The translations under genes and the position numbers were made by a program. A DNA stretch of 64,000 nt, taken from assembly GCA_003550305.1 (NCBI GenBank), contig QKYT01000029.1:110191-174190 (forward strand), in the 5' to 3' direction. The DNA is from Glomus cerebriforme. Taxonomy: Eukaryota > Glomeromycota > Glomeromycetes > Glomerales > Glomeraceae. Shown one piece after another: positions 1 to 14,371 of the stretch (the first letter of the stretch is position 1; each line of letters opens with the position of its first letter). A model generated the notes under the pieces. It was not told the DNA's origin. It saw nothing but the letters and a program-made list of their open reading frames with translations, and did no database searches.

Positions 1-936
<936 letters not shown>

Positions 937-2909
937 ATAATTATGCAAAATAGAATTAAAGGAGTCTGGCACTTAAAAAAAATATATATATATTATAAAG
1001 AAGATTTAGCAAAAGATTTAGGAATAGAGTCAAAAGTATTATTATTTTCAATTTACCTTTTTTTACGCGTCGTTATTAAATAATCATCTTCGGATTCAAA
1101 CTTTTTTGGATTTTGATCATACATAAACATACAGAGTAGAAGAAAGAATAGAATGGATCGTTGATTGAAGAGAATATATGGATAGAATATCTTTGAAATT
1201 GGATGAATTTTTAAAAAAATAATTGATTTATTGATCTTTTTTTTTTTAAAAAAAAAAATAAAATAAAAATAAAAATAGTCATTGTATTTATTATATGTAT
1301 AATTTAAATTATTTAAAAATTAAAAATAGTTTATAGTAATTATAATAGAACAATGATTGTTCTCATTTATCTAAATATCTGATAAAAGTAATTTGACATT
1401 TGACATTTTTTTATGTAAGAATCTTAAATTGGATTAATTAATTTTATATTAGTATACAGAATTAAGTTAGGTGACAAATAATGAAATCAAGTAGTAACAC
1501 GATTTATAATTCGTTATAAATAAAATATTTAGGAATCCCTGAATATAATAATAATGTTATAGTATTATTTAGTATTAATTAATTTCTCTTATTGAAACTA
1601 AATATGTTGAAATTACTTTAAACAATTGTAATAGATTAATATTTGTATTAACATTAATATTATAATTAATAAGAACATATTGAGAATATTTTTTTTTTCT
1701 TTTGTGCAATGGAGATCAGTTAGAAAAGTGAATGTGATTATGTGATAATGTTGAAAAATATATTGTTAAACAATACAATTAATGAAGAAAACGTTCTTTG
1801 TAATATTTTGTTAGTCATATGAACCATGAAAAAAACTTAAAAAAAGAAATCTTACGATAATCAGACAAAAAAAAAATGTCTCACGTACAAGCTAAATTAG
1901 TTATCTGTTTGTACCAAGAGGGTTTAGCAAAAAAGACAAGATTCGGGATGAAGATTATTTGAATGACAGTAATCATCTTCACAATATTATTTCGTAAAAA
2001 ATTTTACTATTAAGCCGAATTATTTGATGAAACTTTTCACGTAAGAAAATTCGCGTGACATTAATTATAAATTCTGCTTGAGAAAGAAAAAAAAAAATAC
2101 TGAACTTTTAACTAAAACGGTAAACCGGATTTAATAGCATATTTTTTAATCTACATCTATAAAGCAAAACAACTCAGTATGTGTTTTGTATTTAAACCGA
2201 ACCGACTAATAAAAAAAACGGTTTTAATATTTAACATGAGAAAACGATGTAAAGATATCATTTTGTGATCCGATCGTGTAACTGGGAGTGTCATTTTATT
2301 GGCTGATTAAAATAACATCTCGGGGTCATTGTTATCAACATTTTATAGTTCGGGGAAATCGCGTCAGAATAAACTTCTGTAGTGATACTGATCATTATAT
2401 TTGGATAACAAATAATTTTTTTCTTTAAAAGTACGGGGAGGATCCGATGAGTTTTTTTTTATTAAAATATCTTTCTCTAAATTTGAATCTATTTTTGCCA
2501 TTGTTTTATAATACAGTTAACGAATTAAATCTGTAAATTATTTCTCATTGAATAATTATAGATATATCTTTATATCTTAAAGTGAACAGTTAATAATTTC
2601 ACGTACTTTCTTTTTTTACCTTTTAAATTCTCTTTAATGAGAAGAATGAAACTTTCTTAATTCAATTATAATAATACTTTTAATTAATACAAAAAATTCA
2701 TATAGAATCTTGTTCTTGTAATATTCCACAAATGATAACTTCTATCTAAATTTAAGAAATGCTTTTCTATTTGTAGATAACCAAATTGAGACTGTTTTTC
2801 AGCCATAATGTAACATGTTAATCATAATAAAAATAATACTATTTAGTTAATAGTATTGCGAACAATAATAATCACGTGATAAACTATATCACGTGCTACA
2901 AAATTTTTG
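937..2909. other. Intergenic AT-rich stretch
   Basis: No credible coding potential on either strand. It holds a T11A11 self-complementary tract at 1237-1258 and two CACGTG-core palindromes at its right edge (2871-2880 and 2888-2895), just past the 3' end of the DNAJC28-type gene. Confidence 0.6.
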
Positions 2910-4353
2910 TTATTTTTTAATCAACCATTTAATACTTTCAGCAAAACCCTTCCATATATTATTATCATCCTCCTTGGATTCTAATTCATTATTATCATCA
3001 GAATTTTTTAATAAATAAATATCCTTATTCTCTCTATTCACAAATTTCGCTCTATAATTAGTATCTTGTCTTACATCTTTATACATTCTTTCAAATTCCA
3101 ATTTGAGACTTAAATAACTACGTCGAACAGAATAAGGAGCAATGGTATTATAAGAACGTAATTTACTATTTAGTTTACTAATAGCTTTCTCATAATATGA
3201 CGTTTGTCCATTTTCCCAAGAAATATTTCGATTATGTGGATTAATGTTATTAGCATTGGTATAACGTAACCAACTTTCTCGCATACGTTGACGGAATAAA
3301 GATATTTCTTTATCTACATCTTTTTGATATTCTATCCATGCTGGTGCTGAACCTTGTCTATGTATAAGTCGATTTCTAAAAGAAAAGAATATATATATAA
3401 ATACAATTAAATTTTGTAATGAAAGGTATCAATTTTCACTTACAGGAAGAATTCTGTACGATTAAGATAAGGATTCTAAAAAAAAATTACGGGAATGTTT
3501 AGACAATAAATTATCAAAAGTAATAATAAAATTCTACGCGATTTTTCAATCATTGTTTTACCTGTTCATTGGGATCCGCTGGTAAAGGTTTACCACGATA
3601 AGGAAGATTCTTAAAACTTCCGGCAGCTATAGCTTCTTGAATACGATTTTCCACTAAATTATTCCAGCCCAAGATACTTTTCGGTATCGGTTGTTCACCA
3701 CTACTTTCCTTGGAATTTTCATTCTTCTCTGTGTCACCAAGCTTTTTCTCAATTGAATAACATGTTGCGGCATCTCTTGCATTCATTATACGAGATTGTT
3801 TCGCTTCACTGAGTTTTTCGGAGGTTTTTTTTGATATCTTCGGTATTTTATTTGATACTACATTATTTAATGGAATAGGAGGTGGTGATGGAGGTGTCAA
3901 ATTCGCTTTGGTTATAGAATTATTGACTTTATTATGTGCTTCGATATATTCTTTAATCGAATTTCTTTTTATTTTTAATGGAGGATATTTATCTACTAAC
4001 ATTCTTAAAACTGTTGTTTTAATATCTTCTTCTCCTGTCCATGGCACATCATTTTCTTTTACAAATGAATTTTTGAGAATTGTATTTATTGACGTAGATG
4101 ATTTGTTGTTTTTATTATCTATATTATTTTCGTTATTATCTTTTTGATCGAAAATTGATTGTTTAGTTTCATTTGTTGTTGATGACTTGTAACGAAAAAG
4201 TAAAAGAGAATTTCTGGAAAGAATTTTAGTATTGGAGAAATCAAAATAAGTAAATGAATATGTATACGTTGGATGAAAAAAACGATTTAAGGGCATATTA
4301 AATAAAAAAAAAAAAAAAAAAAGCGAAATAATATTTTTGATTTTCAAATCCAA
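2910..4353 (-). CDS. DnaJ subfamily C member 28-type protein (DUF1992), probably mitochondrial
   Basis: Three exons, 3562..4353, 3444..3475 and 2910..3375, fuse in phase. The conserved block spans the first splice: IPKSILGWNNLVENRIQEAI, AAGSFKNLPYRGKPL, then NPYLNRTEFFLNRL and APAWIEYQKDV. This is the DUF1992 signature of DNAJC28; no J domain is visible, as in many fungal members. The first Met (4353) precedes a hydrophobic Phe-rich run. The Met at 4296 gives a cleaner mitochondrial-type leader rich in Arg, Ser and Phe, so I prefer the later start. The molecular role of the family is poorly defined. The gene is head to head with UTP6, with about 100 bp between start codons. Confidence 0.85.
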
Positions 4354-4395
4354 TCATTTCATGCAGATCAATTTTTTTGTTAGATTATCAGAATA

Positions 4396-4419
4396 TTTTT
4401 TTTTTTTTAAAAAAAAAAA
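4396..4419. repeat. T13A11 self-complementary tract
   Basis: A run of T directly followed by a run of A, able to pair with itself. It sits in the roughly 100-bp shared promoter of the DNAJC28-type gene and UTP6. Similar tracts recur across the window. Confidence 0.8.
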
Positions 4420-4456
4420 TTTACTTTTTTTTTGTTACCGTATAGAGACGATAATA

Positions 4457-7231
4457 ATGGCGGAAACAGTGCAATATTATCTTGAGCAAATGGTCCCCGA
4501 ACTTGAGGATTTGGAACATAAAGAAATATTCACAAAAGTTAGCTTTTAACCGAAAAGATTTACCTCCGTTATTTTTCGGCGTTAAATGATAACAAAGTAT
4601 TTGTTTTTTTTTCCAGGAAGAAATAAAATCAATTGTTAAGAAACGAACCAATTTTGAGTATGCGCTCAAGAGAAGACCGGCACAAATAATTGATTTTTTA
4701 AAATATATAGAGTATGAAATGAATTTGGATTTACTAAGAAAGAAAAGAAAGGGTCGGTTAGGTAAGAAATCATTTTTATTTTCGATAGATTTATTTATAA
4801 ATTGTGATCTAATTCAATAATTAATAAATTGATAGGTATCAAAGGAAAAGTTACAATATCAGATTATTCAATAAAAAGGAGGATATATCATATTTTTGAC
4901 AGGACTATAATTAAATTTGCTGGTGATGTTAAATTATGGTTACAGTATATCGATTTTGCTAAAAATGAAGGTGATGATAAGGTGCTTAGTAAGATCTTTG
5001 GGAGGTACTTTTTTTTTCTATATTTTATTTAAATTCGGATCTTTTAAAAGGCTATTGATCAAATTGTTTAACAATATCGCTTATAGTGTACTACAATTAC
5101 ATCCAACAAAACCAATATTTTGGATAATGGCATCAAAATATGAATTCGAAGTCAATGCCAATATAATGTCTGCTAGAGGTAAGTTTAAAAGATACGTTTA
5201 TTATCTAATACTTTAAATTATATATTAAATGGCAACATTTCCCATTTGAAAGTGATTTTACAACGTGGACTTCGATTAAATCGTGATTCACATCAATTAT
5301 GGCACCAATATTTCAAACTTGAATTAATATATGTTGAAAAAATAAAAGCCCGTAGAAAAATATTAGGAATTTCTAATAGTAAGGTTGATGAACCTAACGA
5401 AGAACAAAAGGATTCACAAAATTTTATTAAAATAACCGATGATGATGAATTTTCAAAAGCAAAAAAATTAGAACTAGAGGGGTTAGATAATTTACCAAAA
5501 ACAATTCTTGACGATGATAATTTATTATTATGTGGAGAAATCGCTAAAGTTGTTTATTTTAATGCTATTAAAGCTGTTCCTAATGATTTATCTTTTAGAA
5601 AAGGGTTTATTGATATTTGCCGAGAATTTTCTAATGCAAATATGATTCAAGAGGAAATCTATAAAAGGTGACTTTATAAAAAAAGTATTAGGTAAAAATT
5701 AACTAAATTTAATAAAAAAATAATTTTTCTCCTTTACAGTATACAAAAAGATTTTGAAAATAGTTCAGAAGCTTTATCGTATGTTGCTGAAAGGCACGTA
5801 GCTAATATTTCTGATGTGCAGAGCATTGAATTCATAGATGCTATTAAAAACAGCATTAATGAGTTTCAAAAATGTATTGAGGTAAGGGATTATTTCTTTA
5901 TAATTTAATTGTAAATTATTAGTTAGGGTACAAATGATTTTTTTTCAATTATAGAAATTGCCTAATAATGAAATGTGGTACACGTTTTCGAAAATGTTAT
6001 TAAAACATTCACGTATGGTTTCTGAACCCAATTTGGTATGACATTCTGTAAATAAAATTTTTTTTTTTTTCTTAAGAGCAATTATAACTAAGTAATATAT
6101 TTTCAATAGATTGCTTTTTTAAATAAAAAATTATTAAAAACATATAAAACAGCCTCAGAATCCAATTTGGCATCATCACAAATGTATTTAGATTGGATAA
6201 ATTGGATTTTAGAAAAAGAAAGTAATAAAACTGATACTATGAAAATGAAAGAATTATTAAAAAAAGCTACAGATACTTGGCCAAATAGTTCAAAATTATG
6301 GGAAAGAAGAATTACTTTGAATATCAATGAAGAAAAAGAATCAAAAAACGATTCAATCGAAGAATTATATAAATTAGCACTAAAATCGAATCCTGCCTCT
6401 TTAATATTATGGGATTCTTATCTTTCTTGGACCTTTAAAAAATTTAAGAATGGTGATTTGGAAGATTTTGAATTAGAAAAATTGTTATTGGTTCGTAATA
6501 TGATATATAAATTATTTTTATTTATTTTAAAATTTATTTTAATAGAAGAATTAAACAATACCCATTTATGATGTAGAATTCAATTTCTAAAATATCTTCA
6601 TTATCACGGAGTACTCAAAGAAATAATGAAGATGATGATCATCAACCTAATGAAGTAAAAGATCAGATTACAACGAGATATTTGAAATGGGCGGTAGAAA
6701 AAGGAGGATTAGATAATGCTCGTAAAGTTTATAAGAGGTATTTATATCTTATTTACTACCATAGTACTTATTGCTTTTACGAAGAACACACCCGTTTTCT
6801 AAGATTTAAAATTTTCTTTCCTAGTTTATTCAATAAAACTTTATCAACTCTAAAATTTTATCAGACTTGTATTGAAATTGAAAAGGAATATTTAGAAGGA
6901 AAATCGCATCCTATAACATCTGATTCTCAATCTCATTTAATTTGGCTTTATGAACAGGCGTGTGGATTTGAGGGAGCTCCAAGTGGTTTGTCTACATTTT
7001 CTCGTTAAATTGTATTGATTGATTTAAATAATGTTAATAATATTTATTTTTATATATCAAATAGATTTATGGCTTGATTTTATACAATTTCATTTAAATA
7101 ATAAAGAAATAATAGAAGCTAGTGATATTTATTGGAAAGCTTTGAAATGTATAAAAGATCCCGAATCATTTGAAGCTAAATATCGTCAAATGATGTATCA
7201 ATTTAATAATCAACAAAAAAAACAATTATGA
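4457..7231 (+). CDS. UTP6: U3 snoRNP protein UTP6
   Basis: Eleven exons: 4457..4537, 4617..4761, 4836..5004, 5051..5178, 5253..5667, 5740..5881, 5955..6035, 6110..6490, 6577..6737, 6825..6985 and 7065..7231. They total 2031 nt (676 aa), near the usual size for UTP6. The N-terminus MAETVQYYLEQMVPELEDLE and the following KRRPAQIIDFLKYIEYEMNL match the start of the family. The rest is helical HAT (half-a-TPR) repeats with the W-x-x-Y/F pattern (LWLQYIDFAK, LWHQYFKLEL, LILWDSYLSW, LWLDFIQFH). UTP6 belongs to the UTP-B part of the nucleolar small-subunit processome, which cleaves pre-rRNA for the 40S subunit. The donor after exon 8 (GTTCGT) is weak but is the only one that keeps phase. Confidence 0.92.
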
Positions 7232-7468
7232 GTCTTTAATTTATTATTAGGTAGTAGATAGATATTGGTCAAAAACCGACATTCTCCTAATAACTATAAT
7301 ATATTTTAAATTTCTTTAACAGTAAAATCAATGCACATATTAATAAATAAAATATATAAATTATAACCGACAATTTGGGTCGATCAAATTCTTGTTACAC
7401 GAATCCTGTTCCAACATATTTTATTGATAGATTAGAAACATTATCTGATAATTTCTGATTTATTAGCA

Positions 7469-10058
7469 ATGTGGCAACTCGGTCGCTTGTTTTTATTTTT
7501 CTTGGTTTTCATTTTTATAGTGCTAAAGTTTACCGTTGCGGAAAATTTTCACCATAATGATAATTTTAAAGAGTCACTTACAATTAAACCACTTTCAGAC
7601 GGAAAATTATTAACCCATTTTCAATTCAACGTGAGAATTAGCGGGATCAAGGAGGGCAAAACTTGTATGCAATTCAACATTTTCATTCATTTTTGTATAC
7701 AATTTACAGATTCTGATTTTATTTTGAACATTTTCAGTCAACCATTACAAATTCTTTCCGCGTGCAATAGGACAAATCATTCAGAGTTACAACGCGCGGG
7801 AATTGCACTTGACGTTTACTCAAGGACGATGGAATTATGAGGATTGGGGTTATCCTATTGCACCCTCAGCGGGAACTGGAGTAGAACTTTGGGCATGGTT
7901 ATGGAAGGATGAAAAGTATGTTGTTTCAGGAAGATATCTTTTGTTATTTGAGTTAAAATGTATTAATTAATAATTTATTACCGTATCCATTCCATTAGGT
8001 TGGACAAAAATTGGAAGTCACTTACAAATGCCCTTGCTGGCCTTTTTTGTGCTTCTTTAAATTTTATAGATGATACGATTACTGTTCAACCACAATTATC
8101 ATTCCGACCAGAAGGATCGTATAATGGTGAAGATCTAACCATAATATGGTCCGCTTTCATATAAATTAATTTTAAAGGTCATACAAAATAAATTCAAATT
8201 GAATAGATGATTTTTATCCATCATACAGCTACGGAAATATCCACACATGCTGAACTGAGATATGGTTCCTTACCTCATGAAAATGTTTGCACAGAAAATT
8301 TAACACCGTGGATTAAACTTCTTCCATGCAAATCAACGGTAAGATAAATATTTATGATAGCATAAATTTAAAGCGGGAGATTTTAATTTTACTTTGTTTT
8401 AAAATTTTTTTCTATAAATATAGTCCGGAATAGCGTCACTTTTGAATGGACACAAATTATATGATTCTAATTTTCATTCAATGTCCATTCACGTACAACC
8501 AGTATGCGAGGTATGGATAAAATGGATTGATTTTATTTTAAAAAAAATATTTTTTGAGCGTTCAAATATTAACGCTTTTTCGTTTTGTGATCTAGGATTC
8601 AAGATGTTTGAATAAACAGTTAGAAATCATTCAGACTGTTTCTGCTGTTGTGGATCCGGTAAGGAATTCAGGGAAAAGAGGTTAGTTTTAGATTTCATTC
8701 TGTTAAATCATCTCTTACGGATATTAATTTGAGTTGAATAATTTCTTTACTATTTTTCATGCAAGATTGGAGTTTGAATCAGATCTTTGGAAGACAACTT
8801 TCACAGGCTTGTCCTTTAGCTGAAGGAAGCAAATTGGAAGTAATTTTACCTGAAGACTGTGATTATAAGTTAAGTCCAGACGCGGATGATGTCACTCATA
8901 TGGATGGTGGAACCAATATTGCTTTATATAACCTCAAGAATTGTAAGCAATATATATTTTTTGTATGTGACTACAGGAATGATATGTCGGTTAATACATA
9001 ATTCTTTCCCTTTACAGTACAGTTAACAACTGATATTTCGATGACATGGAAAGAAGATATATTTGAATATAGTAAGAATAAATATTTTGGTTTCTTATCA
9101 ATCAATACAATCGATAACCTTTTTTTTTTTAGATCTTAATTTCGAACAACCGCGTATTTATGCGCATCGTTTTTTTACAGGTAAGTCATTATAGTTTATC
9201 TAGTAAAATTTGCAAATTTTAACTAATTTCTTTTTTGTAATTTGTAGGTTATGGTCAAGAACGAGGTGGAATTAAAGTTAATATATTTAACAAAAGTCCT
9301 AATATTTCTGTGCCAATTATATATTATGATGTTATCCCATGGTTCTTGAAACTATATCTTCATACGCTAAAAGTCCAAATAAACGGAAAGGAAGTGCAAG
9401 GTATCGAGAAATGAATTTTGTATTGTAAGATAATTTAAATTATTTAAATTAAATATTAAGAATCTTATTTATTAAACAGATAATCCCATAAAAGATTTGT
9501 ATTATCAACCAGCTGTGGACCGTTCACGACCAAATGTTATTGAAGCAGAATTATTATTACCGCCTAATTCCATAACGACTTTGTCAATTAATTTTGACAA
9601 AGTATTTTTAAAATATACTGAACATCCACCAGATGCAAACCGTGGTTTTGACATTGGCTCTGCAGTGATATCATCCACGGGTGAAATTGTCGGTGACTTT
9701 AACTATTTATACGATGTTGTAACAAGGTAATTAACATGTTAAATAATGTCATTATGTTGTTCCCATGAATTTTTTTTTTTTTAAAAAAAAAAGAATGGAA
9801 ATTCTTATATGTAGGAATTGCTCTGAAGACACTCCAAGAGCGGCATGTTACCATTACTCTATTCGTGTTTATACAGAAACACTCCTTGTTAGTCTTCCTA
9901 CACCTGATTTTAGCATGCCTTATAATGTTATAACGTTAACATGTACAGTCATTGCACTTTTCTTTGGAAGTATGTTTAATTTATTGACAAGAGGGTTTGT
10001 CGCGTTACAACCTAATGAAGATAACAAAAATAAAGAAGGTAAAGATGCAGCTAAGTAA
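7469..10058 (+). CDS. GPI16: GPI transamidase subunit PIG-T/GPI16
   Basis: Twelve exons (7469..7664, 7738..7915, 7999..8126, 8229..8338, 8424..8510, 8596..8680, 8766..8942, 9018..9071, 9133..9180, 9248..9400, 9480..9726, 9815..10058) encode 568 aa, close to human PIG-T. The first 24 residues are a signal peptide ending FTVAEN. Family landmarks include [59 protein letters not shown]-type [10 protein letters not shown] and the C-terminal [19 protein letters not shown]. That last segment runs into the single membrane helix and the FNLLTRGF tail. The protein is a luminal ER subunit of the complex that attaches GPI anchors to proteins. The exon 1 donor (GTATGC at 7665) is inferred from phase; a GTGAGA lies 34 bp earlier but does not restore the frame. 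Confidence 0.93.
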
Positions 10059-11018
10059 TCATTAAATGTATAATAATAAACGAAGGACAATTGGAATCTT
10101 CAGGAACTTAAATAATATTTTTTTTATTTATTTGAAAAGATTTTGACATTTTACCAAAATTAAATAATATTTTATAATCTTCAAATTATTCGTTACCTTT
10201 TAAACATCAAATTTCTGTTTTTAATATTTAATAGGTTATTTTAAGTGTCTTCTTATAGTGATTGATGGTGTTACGTTAAGAAAAATCATTATATTATCTT
10301 CGAAATTCATATAACCCAATTTTTTTCAAAAATTCATTTTATCACGTCATATAATAGTCGTAAATAGATCTTCGTTTAATCTTGCAGACCCTCATTTTCA
10401 TTTCTTAAAAGTTATAAAATTTTGTAGGAATTTGTATTAGTAGACCTTAATTAAATGTTATCGAGGTAAAAGTCGCCAAATCACACTTTTACAATCATGT
10501 GACCAATTTAAGATTACAATATAAAGTTTTTAAACGTCATCTGTCGCAATGCCATCCCACGTGATATTCGCCATATGACGGTGACAAATTGCCGAAACAT
10601 TTATTGAATTTCTTATTTGTTACACAACATTATTTAATTTATTTAGTAATTTTAGTAATTTAAAAACAACGGGAATCATTCTTTTGTGTACGGCAACAAA
10701 CAATTTGGGATACAATTTAATTGCATTTTACGGGAATGGATTTATCGGAGCAAATAATTAAAAAATTCTTTGTCTGGTCATTGTTTTTTTGTTTTCCAAT
10801 AATATCAAGGATAGGAACCAGAAAAAACTTTCCAACTAAATGTACCAATGACGTGCCCATTATTAATATCAATATATTAAATTTCCAAAGGAATATTTGT
10901 TCCGTTAAAAAAAATTATAAATATGATTAATTCTGTTACTAATTCAGAATTAAATTTTTTTTATCTTCATATAGTAGAGTTTTTTTTTTCTTTTTAGATA
11001 TTTATTTTAACTTCAATA
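10059..11018. other. Intergenic region between GPI16 and a membrane-protein gene
   Basis: AT-rich with no supported gene. It contains a CCACGTGAT box near 10558-10567. A 69-codon open frame at 10721-10930 has no recognisable features and sits where the promoter or 5' UTR of the next gene should be. Confidence 0.5.
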
Positions 11019-12680
11019 ATGAATGCGTTAAACGATACAATGACTGCAGCAAACGAACCGGGTATATGTCAGTAAGTAATCTAACCTATATTTTCTCATT
11101 AGTCCATTCTTCAATGGTAACCTTTCCTTCGCATATTGTAGATGGGAAATAAGAATTGAGGGATGCAAAGATGTCTCGTTCTTTCGCATGATTATAGAAA
11201 TAGCATTAATACTACATATAATTACATTCATTTTAAGCACAAGTTTACTGTTTTACAGAAAAATAAAATATAATAGTATATTATGGAATGGTCAATGTTT
11301 TGCTGCTTTGGATGGATTTCTTTTTTGGGCTGATATTTGGTGTATAGGAAGAATAATATTCGTTATCGATCAATTAACGAATTTTACAAATTTCATAATA
11401 TTAAGATTTATTTTATTTGAAGTTATGGCTTTCCCTCCAATAATCGCTGTTGCAACTTACGCTTCAGGATTGTAAGTGTTATATTTTCGATAACTTAATA
11501 AATACGCGGTTTAAGTTTATTATTAACGTTAAACTAACTTTCCGTAAATCTACAATTAACTTTTTCTCCCTCCTTTCTTTGCCTTTTTCTTTCTTCGAAG
11601 ATTTTATGCTATACCACGAATAAATTCTTATCAACATTCTTCGACACAAGAATCATATACAACATCATTAAAAGTGAAATTAAATAATCAAACATATCTT
11701 CCCCGTCCACATATTGTTTCGTATTTTTATTGGCTTTTTGTTGTATTATTTTTTATAATGACTTCCATTCCTTTGATGATTGCTGCTGTTGCTGAACAAA
11801 ATAATAATAACACATTGAAAGATATTTTTTGGCCTATTCATTTTTTAATGTATGCTATCGCATTTGGATTATTAACTATCGTATTAATTTATTATGGGTA
11901 AGTCAGAAACGCAAGACGCTGTATTTATTTAAACGAGTAAATTAATGGAATTTTTTTTTGCATAGTCGGATGCTGGTATATTTGGCTAAAAAATTAGCGT
12001 CATTATCAAATGACGAATATGAAAAACAAAAATATAAGAAGTTTGCCAATAAGGTACACTTTTCTTTTCAATAAAAATTCTTTTTTTCATTTCTTTAAAT
12101 TCCTTATTAATTTATTTTTCCTTTTTTACTAATTATTGAAGATGAAAATGTTTAATTTAACATTAACATTTGCATTTTTATTATATATTTTGGGATTAAC
12201 AATATTTGCATTTTGGAGAAAACAAATTTATTCTCATGAAATAACAAATAAAATATTTGCTTTAATGATTGAAATATCATCTGTTGTGGCTGCATTGATT
12301 ATTATTTGCGCATTATTTTATAAGTAAGTACTTAAGAATTTACTTAATATTTTATCTTAAACTCTGAAAATTAACTTTCTTCCTTAATATATGATTAAAA
12401 TAGTGAAATGATGCCATCAATAGTTACTTTATTAGGAGCATCAATAATATGGTCAAGAATATCAAATCCAAATAATGAAAGAAATAACAGTCATCCAATA
12501 TCAGATTTTACGGAACATAATAATTATATTATTAATGAAACAAGAGAATCTAATGTGATTAATATAAGAACTTCTTGGTATATTGGCGGTACAAGAGTTC
12601 AACCGCCAAAGAATTTTAATAATAATGATCTTGTATTTAATAATAGGTATAATGATCAATGTAGTCCTGGGTTTAACTAA
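11019..12680 (+). CDS. Multi-pass (about seven-helix) membrane protein, unidentified
   Basis: Six exons, 11019..11071, 11142..11471, 11601..11897, 11966..12053, 12142..12323 and 12404..12680, join in phase to 408 aa. The N-terminus is short and hydrophilic with Cys residues (GICQ, EGCKD). Hydrophobic helices follow around MIIEIALILHIITFILSTSL, CFAALDGFLFWADIWCI, LFEVMAFPPIIAVATYASGL, YFYWLFVVLFFIMTSIPLMI, FLMYAIAFGLLTIVLIYYG, LTLTFAFLLYILGLTIFAFW and SSVVAALIIICALFY, then a weakly hydrophobic stretch and a polar Asn-rich tail of about 65 residues. The topology fits a receptor-like seven-helix protein. I do not recognise a family motif, so any signalling role is speculation. Transporters and membrane scaffolds remain possible. 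Confidence 0.7.
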
Positions 12681-12978
12681 ACTGATTATATTTGTTGTTT
12701 TTATCTTTTGTTTTACAAACTATGTACATTTTTACCATATATTTCATATTTTCATTTATTTCATTGTATAAATTCATTTAAAACATTCTTTACAATTCAA
12801 AATCTTTTTTATTAATTATCATAAAATTGGGATTTAATTAAAAGAAATAATTAATTATCTATTGTTATTACTAAATAACATTAACAAATATCATCATCAC
12901 TACACTAGTATTCAACATATAACCACAAAGTATACGCCATCTTTTTCCAATTCCCTTTCTTTCTACATATTTTATAGA

Positions 12979-14371
12979 TTATTGATTATTCGTTGCGACG
13001 AATTGTACATGTTGCTGGTAAAATTCCAACATCTGAAATATAAAAAAAAAAAATTCAAGATCAATATTTAAAATATATTCCATCTGGAAAAATAAAAGTC
13101 ATACTTTTTGTGGACATTTCACGTTTGTTACTTTATTAGTGTGGGATGTGCGATGTCCATTCTTCCTATTATATTTCATGAAAAAGAATCAATTAATGTC
13201 TTATTTTGAAGAGAAATTAAGTGAAAAAAAATAGTAAGTTTGATTTAAATACAAACCAATTCAGAAAAACTATTAATGTTCCCGTACATGGATCTTGTTG
13301 AATGGTGGCAACATCTTTAACAAAAGGTTCCCAACTTCCAGCTATAGCAGCAGGTGTAAAATTTTCATATTCATCATCATCATAGTCATAGTTTAACATA
13401 TCTTCATTTTCATATTGTCCTTCTTTATCACTATTATTATTTGCTTCACCAAATTCAGAATTTTCAGAAGATTGTAAAGGAGCATAATATTTAGCTAAGG
13501 ATACTTTACTATTATTATTAATATCACTATTTCTATTAACACCAATCCCACCAACACCATTCTTATAACCACTTTTATTATCTTTGCCATTACTATTATT
13601 ACTACTCATATCCTTAGTTTTTGTTGTTTTTAACTCAACAAAACTTTTCTTTCTAATATGTTTATCTTTATTTTTTTTAATTTTACTTGATTTTTGTCTT
13701 TTTAATGATTTACTTGTATTAATATTATGTTTATCTACCAATGACTTTATCTTTTCTTTCGCTTCTATTTCTTTGTTATTCCAATATTCACTTTCTTTTT
13801 GTTCTGCGTATCTAAAAATTAAAAGATTTTTTTTTCAAAAAAAAAGTGGAAAAAAAAGATTAAAATTCTTTAAAATTAATTAAAAATATCTACACATGCT
13901 CTTTTGACACCCAGGAATTATGTTTATCAGGATATCCTAAACAAAACAAACCAATATTAGTTAATGTTTTAAAAAAAAATGAATTCAATTATTATTACCT
14001 TTCCACTTAATCATATACTGTATTGATCCCTAAAAAATTATTTAAATAATTTTTTTAGTATTTTTTTTTCCAATTCTAGCTTATAAAAAAAAAGACAAAA
14101 ATACCCTATACGTTCGATGATCAACTATTTTCTCAATTTCGTAGATCTCGTCGTCTTCTTCTTCTTCTTCTTGTTCCTTTTCGTCGTTACCGCCTTTATC
14201 GTTATTAAATGAAACCCGTTTATTATTATTCGGTGTTCCATTATTATTAATGGAATCAAATTCCAGATCTCCTGCTAATTCATCAATCTCTTCGCTAAGA
14301 TCTGAAGCGTTATCTTCTGTTACTTCAGTATATACCATATTAAAATCAAAACTTGTCGATGCTAATGTCAT
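12979..14371 (-). CDS. HP1/Swi6-like chromodomain and chromoshadow-domain protein
   Basis: Six coding exons, 14105..14371, 13999..14029, 13894..13936, 13257..13811, 13105..13165 and 12979..13032, give 336 aa. After an acidic Glu-rich stretch comes a chromodomain split over four exons: EIYEIEKIVDHRTYR, GSIQYMIKWKGYPDKHNSW, then HVYAEQKESEYW. The Tyr, Trp and Tyr expected for a methyl-lysine cage are present. A basic Lys/Ser linker and an Asn/Asp-rich hinge lead to a chromoshadow domain, SWEPFVKDVATIQQDP, LIVFLNW, KNGHRTSHTNK, CPQKMLEFYQQHVQF. HP1 proteins bind H3K9-methylated nucleosomes and dimerise through the shadow domain. I chose the start at 14371 because the upstream codons (from 14434) lie in a region with GTAAGT and TTTCGCTTCAG splice signals, probably a 5' UTR intron. 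Confidence 0.9.

Noticed and set aside
3908..4147. 79-codon plus-strand frame with hydrophobic residues
   Set aside because: It is the antisense shadow of the first exon of the DNAJC28-type gene.
10721..10930. 69-codon frame upstream of the seven-helix protein
   Set aside because: No homology or topology, and its composition is that of AT-rich non-coding DNA.
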